64,000 bases of DNA, taken from assembly GCA_040905905.1 (NCBI GenBank), contig JBBDQN010000011.1, forward strand, positions 109,296 through 173,295, written 5' to 3'. Shown one piece after another: positions 57,089 through 64,000 of the stretch (positions are counted from its first letter, which is position 1; the number at the start of each line of letters is the position of its first letter). This DNA comes from JAICND01 sp040905905 (lineage in GTDB: Bacteria; Actinomycetota; Acidimicrobiia; Spongiisociales; ZC4RG35). The position numbers were made by a program, and so were the translations under genes. Under the pieces are notes generated by a model that worked only from the letters and a program-made list of their open reading frames with translations, was not told where the DNA came from and did no database searches.

Positions 57089-58117
57089 TCAGCCCACCGT
57101 GCGACCGGCTGACTGGAGGTCCTCACAGGCGGACCGCACTCTTTCGCCCATGCCCTCCTCGGCCTTCCGCAAGTACGTGCGGGGATCGTAGGCGCTTTTG
57201 TCGCCGACATGGCCGTCCACCTTGAGGACCCCGTCGTAGTTCTGGAACATGTGGCCAACCACAGGCCGGGTAAACGCGTATTGGGTGTCGGTGTCGATGT
57301 TCATCTTCACCACCCCATAACCGAGGGTCTCCCGGATCTCCTCGAGGCTGGATCCCGACCCGCCGTGGAAGACCAGGTACTGGCGACCCGCCGGGCCGAA
57401 CCGTTCCTCCACGGCCTTCTGGCCGTCACGCAGAATCGATGGACGTAGTTGCACCGCCCCGGGTTTGTAGACACCATGGACGTTGCCGAAGACCGCAGCC
57501 AGGAGATAGCGGCCACCTTCCGGCAATCCCAACACTTCGGCCGTGCGGACCATGTCCTCGGGGGTTGTGTAAAGCTTTGCTTTGTCGACTCCCTCGTGGT
57601 CCATGGCATCTTCTTTCCCACCGACGATGCCGATTTCCAACTCGAGGACCGAGCCCACGGCCTCACACTCCTGGAGGAGCTGCCACGCCAGCTTCAGGTT
57701 CTCCTCCAACGGCAACATCGAGGCGTCGAGCATGTGGCTTTGGAACAGCGGACCTTGTCCGTTGGCTCGGCGGCCGGCACTGACGGCCAGGAGCGGGCGG
57801 ATGTAGGTGTCAACCTTCTCGGGCTGGCAGTGATCTGTGTGAAGACCGATATTGATCGGATATTTGGAGGCCACCACATGGGCGAATTCGGCCAGGGCGA
57901 CTGCACCGGTGGGCATGTCTTTCATTTTGGTCCCTGAGAGGAACTCGGCCCCACCAGTAGAGATCTGGACGATGCCGTCAGACTCGGCCTCGGCCAAGCC
58001 TCGCAAGGCAGCATTGAGCGACTCGCTCCCGGTGACATTGACAGCGGGGTAGGCAAAACCGCCGTCGCGGGCAGCCTGGATCATCTGCCGGAACTTTTCG
58101 GGGCTAGCGATGGGCAT
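57089..58117 (-). CDS. fba: Class II fructose-bisphosphate aldolase
   Basis: 342 residues. Zinc-dependent aldolase of glycolysis. Metal motifs: GLHTDHCQPEKVD near residue 93, LELEIGIVGGKED near 155, FGNVHGVY near 203 and FHGGSGSSLEEI near 247, with KMNIDTDTQYAFT after it. A perfect AGGAGG lies 5 bases before the ATG, one of the few strong ribosome binding sites here, consistent with high expression. Confidence 0.94.
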   Translation of the reverse strand: MPIASPEKFRQMIQAARDGGFAYPAVNVTGSESLNAALRGLAEAESDGIVQISTGGAEFLSGTKMKDMPTGAVALAEFAHVVASKYPINIGLHTDHCQPEKVDTYIRPLLAVSAGRRANGQGPLFQSHMLDASMLPLEENLKLAWQLLQECEAVGSVLELEIGIVGGKEDAMDHEGVDKAKLYTTPEDMVRTAEVLGLPEGGRYLLAAVFGNVHGVYKPGAVQLRPSILRDGQKAVEERFGPAGRQYLVFHGGSGSSLEEIRETLGYGVVKMNIDTDTQYAFTRPVVGHMFQNYDGVLKVDGHVGDKSAYDPRTYLRKAEEGMGERVRSACEDLQSAGRTVG

Positions 58118-58197
58118 AGAACCTCCTTGACCAAACTTAGCGGTCTGTGCAGGAGCCGACTCGCTGTTGGCAACGAGGTCGATAGCGTCGCGATTCC

Positions 58198-58614
58198 ATG
58201 GCCGAAGTCCCTGCCGTCCGAAAGCCGCGCAGCCGGTTGCTCCGGGGTCTCTACTTTGGCCTGGGCATTCTTTGTGTCGGTCTTGCATACATGTCGTGGC
58301 TCCCGGGGATACCCACTTTCGATTTCGTCATCCTGGCGGCCTTCTTTTTTGCACGGTCCTCGGACCGATTCCACGCCTGGCTGGTCACCCACCCTGTGTT
58401 CGGACGGATCATCCGGGGGTACCGAAGCGACGGTTTCACCGTCAGGACCAAGCTGGTTGCCTCAGCCGCGACGGTGATCTCGCTGGGGTTCTCGATCATT
58501 GTGCTGGTCGACAACCTGGTGGTGCGGCTGATCCTCGGTGTGGTAGGGGTTTATGCCATCTGGTTCATCATGAGCCGTCCCACACGAATTAACCCCGATC
58601 CCACTAGTCCCTGA
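58198..58614 (+). CDS. DUF454/YbaN-family membrane protein
   Basis: 138 residues. The family block WLPGIPTFDFVILAAFFFARSS is near residue 33, followed by HPVFGRIIRGYR. Three to four membrane helices. Function unknown in all bacteria. Divergent from fba. Confidence 0.85.
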   Translation: MAEVPAVRKPRSRLLRGLYFGLGILCVGLAYMSWLPGIPTFDFVILAAFFFARSSDRFHAWLVTHPVFGRIIRGYRSDGFTVRTKLVASAATVISLGFSIIVLVDNLVVRLILGVVGVYAIWFIMSRPTRINPDPTSP

Positions 58615-58643
58615 CGTTGCCAGCAACTACATTTGCGGCCGAT

Positions 58644-58736
58644 GGGACCAGAAGGGTCCCTCCCGAATCCTCCTCGACGGTTGGTGGGTTCGTGTAGTGA
58701 CGCACCGGTCGGAACCCCGCCGGTGAGGAGGAACGT
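58644..58736 (+). promoter_or_regulatory. Structured leader of RRM gene
   Basis: Two hairpins precede the start: GGGACC-AGAAG-GGTCCC (58644-58660) and CACCGG...CCGGTG (58703-58708 / 58720-58725). The second ends on the first base of the GAGGAGG ribosome binding site (58725-58731), so its folding could gate translation, for example by temperature or by the RRM protein itself. Confidence 0.5.
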
Positions 58737-59033
58737 TTGAAGCTGTACGTTGGCAACCTGCCTTTCCGCACCACGTCAGAGGATCTGGCGGCCGCCTTTC
58801 GCCGGTTTGGTGAAGTGGAGTCCGCCCAGGTGCTCGTGGATCGAGACACGGGCCGCTCCCGCGGCTTCGGGTTCGTTGAGATGAATGACGACGACGCCCG
58901 GCGAGCAATCGACGAGATGGATGGCGCCGATCTGGCGGGACGCCGGATTGTGGTCAACGAGTCGAGGCCGATGGCGCCGCGGCCACCCCGTTCGGGTGGT
59001 GGTGGCGGCAACGATCGCTACCGCGACCGCTAA
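58737..59033 (+). CDS. RRM-type RNA-binding protein
   Basis: 98 residues. A single RNA recognition motif: RNP2 LYVGNLPF (residues 3-10) and RNP1 RGFGFVEM (42-49), with a Gly/Arg-rich tail. It resembles bacterial and cyanobacterial Rbp proteins, often cold-induced. TTG start preceded by GAGGAGG at a good distance; no ATG alternative. Confidence 0.9.
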   Translation: MKLYVGNLPFRTTSEDLAAAFRRFGEVESAQVLVDRDTGRSRGFGFVEMNDDDARRAIDEMDGADLAGRRIVVNESRPMAPRPPRSGGGGGNDRYRDR

Positions 59034-59060
59034 CTAGAAAACCACAAGAACAGACAGGAG

Positions 59061-59882
59061 TCAGTCTTGCTGACGCAGGAACCGTTCGATCTCGGCTGCA
59101 AGCTCTTCGCCTGAAATCGACCTGGCCGCGTCGACGGCTCCTTCGAGTTGTTCGACCATGGCCCGCACCTCTGGCCGGGTGACCATTACGGCATCGAGTT
59201 GGGCGCGCTGTTCGCTAGCTGCCTCTTCAAGGCCTCCGCTCGACAACGCCACACCCAGGTGGTCGGCCACCCGCTCGACCAGGGCCAGGGCCGCGGCGGG
59301 GTACTCGACTCCGACGTATTGCGGAACCCGGGCCCAAAAACCAACGGTCGGGATACCCGCTGAAGCCACCTGATACTCAAGCGCGCTCACCGCTGCTGCC
59401 GGAACCCGTAGAAGACCAATCGGCAAATCCGCCGACGGTGGAATGTGGGCGCGATCGGAGGCGGTGGTCATGACCTGTACCGGACGGGTATGAGGTGTCG
59501 CCCAGGGGATGCCTCCAACCGAGACGTGTTGGCGGACCCCTAGTTGCACCGCCACTGCGGCCAACTCCCTTCCCAGTCGTTGCCAATTCCAGTTGGGTTC
59601 GGTGCCGGAGACGATCAGGAGATCGGCGTCACCGGTGGCGAGATGGCGTATGCCAAGCTCCGGCCAGGCGAGCTTTGTCATCGCCCCCTCCACAAAGTCG
59701 AGAATGGGCCTGCTGACCCTATAGTCGAAGAGCAAGTCGGGATCCCCGGCGGCCACCAGCTTGCCTCCGAGCGTCGATGCGACCAGCGAAGCCGCCGACC
59801 CGGCGTTGACCCAACCGTCCAGACACAGAACCAGTATCGGGTCTTTGAGAGGCTCACGTTCGAAGAACCGGAAAATCGCCAT
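59061..59882 (-). CDS. PAC2-family protein
   Basis: 273 residues of the PAC2 (proteasome assembly chaperone-like) family, common in proteasome-bearing actinobacteria. Seen from LVLCLDGWVNAGSAASLVA near residue 18, GTEPNWNWQRLGREL near 93 and VSVGGIPWATPHTRPVQV near 120. The C-terminal region is a helical bundle. The molecular function is not settled. Confidence 0.85.
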   Translation of the reverse strand: MAIFRFFEREPLKDPILVLCLDGWVNAGSAASLVASTLGGKLVAAGDPDLLFDYRVSRPILDFVEGAMTKLAWPELGIRHLATGDADLLIVSGTEPNWNWQRLGRELAAVAVQLGVRQHVSVGGIPWATPHTRPVQVMTTASDRAHIPPSADLPIGLLRVPAAAVSALEYQVASAGIPTVGFWARVPQYVGVEYPAAALALVERVADHLGVALSSGGLEEAASEQRAQLDAVMVTRPEVRAMVEQLEGAVDAARSISGEELAAEIERFLRQQD

Positions 59883-59908
59883 CGTCCCGTCAGCCTAGGT
59901 GCCGGCTG

Positions 59909-60934
59909 TCACTTCCAATCGAGGATGACTTTGCCGCTGAGGCCGTCGGCAACCACGGCGAACGCCTCGTCGAACCGGACCGCAGGGAACCGATGAGTTA
60001 TCACCGGCTTGACATCCAATCCACCCTGGAGCATGGCCGACATCTTGTACCAGGTCTCGAAGATCAGTCGGCCGTAGATACCCTTCAACGTCAGGCCCTT
60101 GAAGATGACTTGATTGAGGTCAAGAGTGACGGCGCTGGGAGGGATCCCCAACAGACCCACCCGACCACCATGGTTCAACACATCGAGCATCTGGTTGAGA
60201 GCCGCGGCGCTGCCTGACATCTCCATCCCGACATCGAAACCTTCCGTCATCCCCAACTCAGCCATAACGTCGTGGAGGGAGGTCTCGTCCGGGTTTACTG
60301 CCAGGTTGGCCCCCATCTTTCGGGCCATCTCCAACCGGAAGTCGTTGAGGTCGGTAACCACCACGAAACGCGAACCGACATGCCTGGCAATGGCTGTCGC
60401 CAACACCCCGATCGGGCCGGCCCCGGTGATGAGGACATCCTCTCCGACAAGATCGAAAGTCAGGGCGGTGTGGGTGGCATTGCCCAAGGGATCGAGAATG
60501 GCGGCGGTGTCGTCGTCGATGTGATCGGGTAGGGGAAACACGTTGGCGGCCGGGATGCTCACAAATTCGGCATAGGCCCCGGGTCGGGTCACACCCAGGC
60601 CGAGGTGGTTGTGACAGAAGTGCCGGCGCCCGGCGCGGCAGTTACGGCAGTGTCCGCAAGTTATGTGTCCCTCGCCCGAAACCCGCTGTCCCAGACGCAA
60701 ACCCTCGACCCCGGCGCCGAGGTCGACGATCGCTCCCATGAACTCGTGGCCGATCGTCATCGGGATGTTGATGGTTTTCTCGGCCCAGTCGTCCCACTTG
60801 TAAATGTGGAGGTCGGTTCCACAAATGGAGGTCTTGTGGACCTCGATGAGAACGTCCTGGGGACCGAGACCAGGCGTCGGAACATCCTCCAACCACAAAC
60901 CCGGCTCTGGGCGGGACTTGACAAGAGCTCTCAT
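59909..60934 (-). CDS. tdh: L-threonine 3-dehydrogenase
   Basis: 341 residues, zinc-dependent MDR family. Oxidises threonine to 2-amino-3-ketobutyrate. Catalytic zinc: ICGTDLHIYKWDDWA (Cys 38) and IGHEFMG. Structural zinc: CGHCRNCRAGRRHFC near 94-108. NAD loop GAGPIGVLATAIA near 172. The ATG overlaps the kbl stop (ATGA), so the pathway partner is cotranslated. Confidence 0.94.
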   Translation of the reverse strand: MRALVKSRPEPGLWLEDVPTPGLGPQDVLIEVHKTSICGTDLHIYKWDDWAEKTINIPMTIGHEFMGAIVDLGAGVEGLRLGQRVSGEGHITCGHCRNCRAGRRHFCHNHLGLGVTRPGAYAEFVSIPAANVFPLPDHIDDDTAAILDPLGNATHTALTFDLVGEDVLITGAGPIGVLATAIARHVGSRFVVVTDLNDFRLEMARKMGANLAVNPDETSLHDVMAELGMTEGFDVGMEMSGSAAALNQMLDVLNHGGRVGLLGIPPSAVTLDLNQVIFKGLTLKGIYGRLIFETWYKMSAMLQGGLDVKPVITHRFPAVRFDEAFAVVADGLSGKVILDWK

Positions 60935-62121
60935 GGGACGACGCCGAGCTGGCGGCCAACTTTGACAAAGGCTGAAATGGCGACGTCGACGTCCTCCGGG
61001 GTATGGGCCGCCGACATCTGGGCACGAATACGGGCTTTTCCCTGAGGCACCACGGGGAAAGAAAACCCAATGACGTAGATGCCTTCGTCGAGCATGCGGT
61101 CGGCCATCTCGGTGGCGACGCGTGCATCACCGACCATGACCGGGATGATCGGATGTCCATCGCCGGTGAGTTGGAATCCAGCCTTCGTCATGGCCTGGCG
61201 GAACTGCACGGAGTTCTCTCGAAGTCTCTGGCGCAGCTCGCCACTCCTGGCAATGAGATCGAGGGCAGCGATTGTCGTCGCAGTGATGACGGGGGCCAGG
61301 CTGTTGGAGAAGAGATAAGGCCGGGAGCGTTGCCGCAGCCAGGCGACGACCTCGGTCGCCCCGGACGTGTAGCCGCCGCTAGCGCCGCCGAGGGCCTTGC
61401 CGAGAGTTCCGGTCAGGATGTCGATCCTCCCTTCCGTCCCCGTCGCTTCCGGGCTGCCACGGCCGTTGTCACCAACAAAGCCAACGGCATGGGAATCGTC
61501 GACCATCACCATGGCGTCGTGGCGCTCGGCCAGGTCACAGATCGAACCAAGGTCGGCAATCACGCCATCCATCGAGAAAACGCCGTCTGTGGCGATGAGC
61601 CGGTAGCGGGCATCGGCTGCTTGTTTGAGGCAGATCTCCAATTCAGCCATGTCGTTGTTGGCGTATCGAAACCGGCGAGCCTTGGAGAGACGGATCCCGT
61701 CGATGATCGACGCGTGGTTGAGGGCGTCGGAGATGACCGCGTCGTTCTCGTCGAGCAGCGTTTCGAAAAGGCCACCGTTGGCGTCGAAACAAGATGAGTA
61801 GAGGATGGTGTCATCCATTCCCAGAAAGCGCGACAGGCGCGCTTCCAACTCGGTGTGGACGTCCTGGGTGCCACAGATAAACCGCACCGATGCCATCCCA
61901 TATCCGTGTTTTTTGATGGCCGCCGCCGCGGCCGCCTCGAGAGTTGGGTCGTGAGCAAGCCCGAGATAATTGTTGGCGCAGAAGTTGAGCACCTCGCGAC
62001 CATCGGCCAGAGTGATGCGGGCCGCTTGAGGAGTAGTTATCACCCTCTCGGCCTTGAAAAGACCCTCGGACTTCAGTTGGTCGGTCCGGGAAGCGAGGTC
62101 AGCCTTGAGACCGGCATCCAT
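60931..62121 (-). CDS. kbl: Glycine C-acetyltransferase (2-amino-3-ketobutyrate CoA ligase)
   Basis: 396 residues, PLP-dependent alpha-oxoamine synthase. Splits aminoketobutyrate with CoA into glycine and acetyl-CoA after Tdh. Motifs: CANNYLGLAHDP near residue 47, DDSHAVGFVGDNGRGSPE near 207 and the PLP lysine in TGTLGKALGGASGGY near 245. TAGCGT is 8 bases upstream of the ATG. Confidence 0.95.
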   Translation of the reverse strand: MDAGLKADLASRTDQLKSEGLFKAERVITTPQAARITLADGREVLNFCANNYLGLAHDPTLEAAAAAAIKKHGYGMASVRFICGTQDVHTELEARLSRFLGMDDTILYSSCFDANGGLFETLLDENDAVISDALNHASIIDGIRLSKARRFRYANNDMAELEICLKQAADARYRLIATDGVFSMDGVIADLGSICDLAERHDAMVMVDDSHAVGFVGDNGRGSPEATGTEGRIDILTGTLGKALGGASGGYTSGATEVVAWLRQRSRPYLFSNSLAPVITATTIAALDLIARSGELRQRLRENSVQFRQAMTKAGFQLTGDGHPIIPVMVGDARVATEMADRMLDEGIYVIGFSFPVVPQGKARIRAQMSAAHTPEDVDVAISAFVKVGRQLGVVP

Positions 62122-62145
62122 GCTCAGGGACGCTAACGGATACCG

Positions 62146-62685
62146 TCAAGGGGCGCGAGAGAGGACCGAGATGATCTCGTCGAGGTCGGCATGATCGCCG
62201 GCGAAGTCCTCGTAGTCCTCGTACAACAAGACGTTCTTGGGAGCGATGATCAGGCTGGCGCCCAACTGTTTCGGTCGCCTGCCGTACTTGTGCTGCACAT
62301 TCCCGGCCAGGAGAGCCCGCGTCCCTGCCCGGACTTGGGCGGGCGACAGCAGGGCCATCGTGCTGATGGCTCTCGTCCCCACAATCTCGGCGGCGGTGCC
62401 GCCCTCGTCGAGCAACACGGGAAAGGGCACCGACTCGTCCTTGATGAAGGCCTGTGCGTACCTTTTGCCACCGGTGCCGATAGCGACGACCCCCGCCCCG
62501 GTTGTCAGGATCTCTTCGTATCTCTTGCGGACCTGACCGGCCCGCTCGCGACAGGTCAGTCAGCCGAAGTGTCGGAGGAAGAGGATCAGTTGGGTTTGTG
62601 TGGCCCATCGCTCGCCGAGCCGGTGGGGATTGCCCTCGGGGTCGACCAACGTTTCGTCGGCTAGGGCTGCGACATCGAATGGCAT
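62146..62685 (-). CDS. PrxL2/AhpC-TSA-like protein, predicted selenoprotein (TGA = Sec)
   Basis: 179 codons read through an in-frame TGA at 62562-62560 (residue 42). The strand LILFLRHFG is followed by Sec-LTCRERAGQV, where homologues of the AhpC/TSA-like PrxL2 family have Cys-x-x-Cys. Downstream family blocks stay in the same frame: TTGAGVVAIGTGG, DESVPFPVLLDEGGTAAEIVG and GASLIIAPKNVLLYEDYEDF. Both halves score as one normal protein of usual length. The TGA context (TGACTGACCTGTCG) is almost identical to that at 29888. Cytoplasmic, no signal peptide. A frameshift or nonsense mutant is unlikely. Confidence 0.83.
62533..62559 (-). promoter_or_regulatory. Candidate SECIS hairpin after TGA (62560)
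   Basis: Immediately 3' of the TGA: CTGACC (62559-62554) pairs with GGTCAG (62538-62533). After a T-C mismatch, GTC pairs with GGC, with loop GCGAGCG. The apical loop begins about 11 bases after the TGA, closer than usually described for bacterial SECIS elements. Confidence 0.5.
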
Positions 62686-62728
62686 AACGATGGAACTTTC
62701 GACGAAAGCAGGTACTGTCGCAACTCGG

Positions 62729-63028
62729 TTAGAGGTTTGACTCGATCCTGGATTGAGCCTCTGTAAAGGCGACGTCTTTGAGAAATAGTCTCTTACGGCG
62801 CGACGTGTGTCCAGAGACGATGGTGACATCACCAGGCAAAACGGCGAGTAGGTTGGCGACAGCCTGAATCGCCGCTCTGTTGGCCTTGCCGTCGACGGCG
62901 CGCGCAGCCACGGCGATCTTGAGGACGGCACCGTGACGTCCCTTCACCCCCGGGTGCTTTGCTCCTGGTTGCACATGTATGTCGACATAGACCCCGCCAA
63001 TGCCAGGCGTGATCAGGTCACCCTCCAT
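62729..63028 (-). CDS. DUF167 (YggU-family) protein
   Basis: 99 residues. The family core is visible: DIHVQPGAKHPGVKGRHG near residue 16, KIAVAARAVDGKANRAAI near 37 and VTIVSGHTSRRKRLFL near 68. Small alpha/beta fold of unknown function. AGGAG lies about 4 bases before the ATG. Same strand as the selenoprotein, kbl and tdh. Confidence 0.9.
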   Translation of the reverse strand: MEGDLITPGIGGVYVDIHVQPGAKHPGVKGRHGAVLKIAVAARAVDGKANRAAIQAVANLLAVLPGDVTIVSGHTSRRKRLFLKDVAFTEAQSRIESNL

Positions 63029-63147
63029 CAGGCTCCTCGAGAAGCAGTCCGGTCATTCGTCGGTGACTAACCGCTTCGAAGCTAGAGCCGGCGTTCGAAT
63101 GCAAGTGTGTTCTTACCCCTTGTAACCACTCAGGTTATGGTTCGCGC

Positions 63148-63567
63148 ATGTCCGTGCGAAAACTCGTCAACTACGAGTGGCGCGGCGCGTTCAAAAACCA
63201 GGAGGTCAATGACCTCCACGCCGACGCCTTCGAGACCCGGGTTTTCGATGAGTCGGAGTGGAACTGGCGAGACCTCGTCTCCAAACACAGCCTGGGCTGG
63301 GTGACAGCTCGAGAGGGCGATGCTCTCATCGGGTTCGTGAACGTGTTGTGGGACGGATTGGTCCACGCTTGGATCCAAGACGTCATGGTCGCCACCCATG
63401 CCCGGCGAAGAGGCGTCGGAGTTGGAGTGGTCTCGGTGGCTCGAGACGGCGCCCGCGCTGCTGGGTGCGAGTGGCTACATGTCGACTTCGACGATGATCT
63501 TCACGACTTCTATTACAAGGCATGCGGCTTCACTCCAAGCAACGCCGGCGTCATTTCCCTCACTTAG
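63148..63567 (+). CDS. GNAT-family N-acetyltransferase
   Basis: 139 residues. Acetyl-CoA motif A is IQDVMVATHARRRGVGVGVV near residue 76-95 and motif B is DFYYKACGFTPS near 122. Unlike the remnant at 28129 it is complete. Substrate unknown. TATGGT ends 6 bases before the ATG, and a weak TTACCC box lies 17 bases further upstream. Confidence 0.85.
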   Translation: MSVRKLVNYEWRGAFKNQEVNDLHADAFETRVFDESEWNWRDLVSKHSLGWVTAREGDALIGFVNVLWDGLVHAWIQDVMVATHARRRGVGVGVVSVARDGARAAGCEWLHVDFDDDLHDFYYKACGFTPSNAGVISLT

Positions 63568-64000
63568 GGGGTCAAAGAAACTTCTGGGTCAGGTGGTGGA
63601 AAAGGCGCTGGTGCAGAAGGCGGACGGGTTCGCACCTCTTCCAGGTGAAAGTCGGAGCCAACGGTTGGCGGATTCGTTGACCTCGGTCTGTCTCGACTCC
63701 CTCACCGGAGGTTCGGAAGGGTGGGAGGGTCGAGAAGTGACCGTGGCCGAAGTATTCGTCGGGTCTGCGGGCTGGACCCAACACCCTCTCCGAGATCCTC
63801 TGCACCGGGAACGTGAGGAGCATCTTCACCGGCGGCGACGACAGCCGGCCGATCGGAGTGTCCGACCTGTCAGAGACGATCCCGTTTCCTCCCCCAGCGA
63901 ACGCAGTGAGCGTTGGGGGAGGTGGCCCGAAGGGCCGGAGGGGGCGGCATAACTCTTCGAGAACGATTCCACGAGTTCGCCCCCCCCCCCCCCCCCGGGC
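63568..64000. other. Terminal 433 bases without a supported gene
   Basis: No open frame here resembles a known protein, and those present lack start signals. It contains inverted repeats TCTCGAC/GTCGAGA (63691-63697, 63729-63735) and CCTCCCCCA/TGGGGGAGG (63888-63896, 63914-63922), the palindrome GGCCCGAAGGGCC (63924-63936), and 17 consecutive C at 63980-63996. The final homopolymer resembles the one at the internal gap and probably marks a contig edge problem. Confidence 0.6.

Noticed and set aside
62560..62931. Independent 123-codon gene ending at TGA 62560
   Set aside because: The first 82 codons overlap DUF167 in antisense-like composition and the fold is incomplete. From ATG 62685 it continues in frame past the TGA as a PrxL2-like protein.
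63398..63952. 184-codon frame at the window end
   Set aside because: It overlaps the GNAT gene in another frame, is Arg/Pro-rich low complexity and has no start signals.

Overview
The window is 64 kb of GC-rich, densely packed actinobacterial chromosome. No rRNA, tRNA, CRISPR array, insertion sequence or prophage was recognised. Acidimicrobiia or a neighbouring deep actinobacterial lineage is my best guess (inference). It rests on GlnE, a CtaB/C/D/E/F/G cytochrome oxidase set with a cytochrome c-tailed subunit II, an XRE regulator + Lys/Ala-tailed coiled-coil pair resembling mycobacterial Rv0474-hbhA, the thioredoxin-like [2Fe-2S] ferredoxin and very frequent leaderless starts. A 10-base run of N beside poly-C, and a terminal poly-C run, mark it as a draft or metagenome assembly.

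Layout. 1-3 kb: molybdenum cofactor maturation pair, a DUF4332 protein, the coiled-coil pair. 3-6 kb: a SufR-like regulator divergent from a tightly coupled SnoaL/SDR/QueA-like operon, then a VIT transporter. 6.5-8.6 kb: DAHP synthase and prephenate dehydrogenase. 8.6-19.7 kb: M20 hydrolase, GlnE, NAD synthetase, class IV aminotransferase, M23 peptidase, MgtE, GreA, SelD. 19.7-24.9 kb: histidine kinase, UvrB, ferredoxin, hydrolase. 25-28.4 kb: cupredoxin-like lipoprotein with a polytopic membrane protein, then an arsenic operon (arsR, arsM, a deleted arsN-like remnant). 28.4-33.3 kb: secreted redox and ring-cleavage proteins, YceI, ChrA. 33-40 kb: terminal oxidase cluster and heme O synthase. 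40-47 kb: SOS-controlled DNA polymerase IV, Lgt, a DAHP synthase-like/chorismate mutase fusion behind an attenuator, a TetR switch, a YbdK ligase, Tag glycosylase. 47-64 kb: molybdopterin oxidoreductase, flap-type exonuclease, oxidoreductases and hydrolases, NhaA, fructose-bisphosphate aldolase, an RRM protein, Tdh/Kbl threonine degradation, a peroxiredoxin-like gene, DUF167 and GNAT proteins.

Most striking observations. (1) Two genes are each split by one in-frame TGA at the first position of a redox C-x-x-C motif. Both read Sec-Leu-Thr-Cys-Arg, both have hairpin potential just after the TGA, and selD is in the same window. They are best read as selenoproteins: a lipid-anchored TlpA/thioredoxin-like protein (29576-30181) and a PrxL2/AhpC-TSA-like protein (62146-62685). 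(2) A 20-codon leader peptide rich in Phe, Tyr and Trp, followed by a textbook intrinsic terminator, precedes a fusion whose chorismate mutase looks intact but whose DAHP synthase half has lost a metal ligand and the erythrose-4-phosphate motif. (3) A 52-bp triple-palindrome repeat lies just upstream of two unlinked DNA repair genes, uvrB and tag. (4) Eighteen starts have a TANNNT box 6-7 bases upstream, which indicates widespread leaderless transcription, including one divergent pair whose 5' coding ends overlap.
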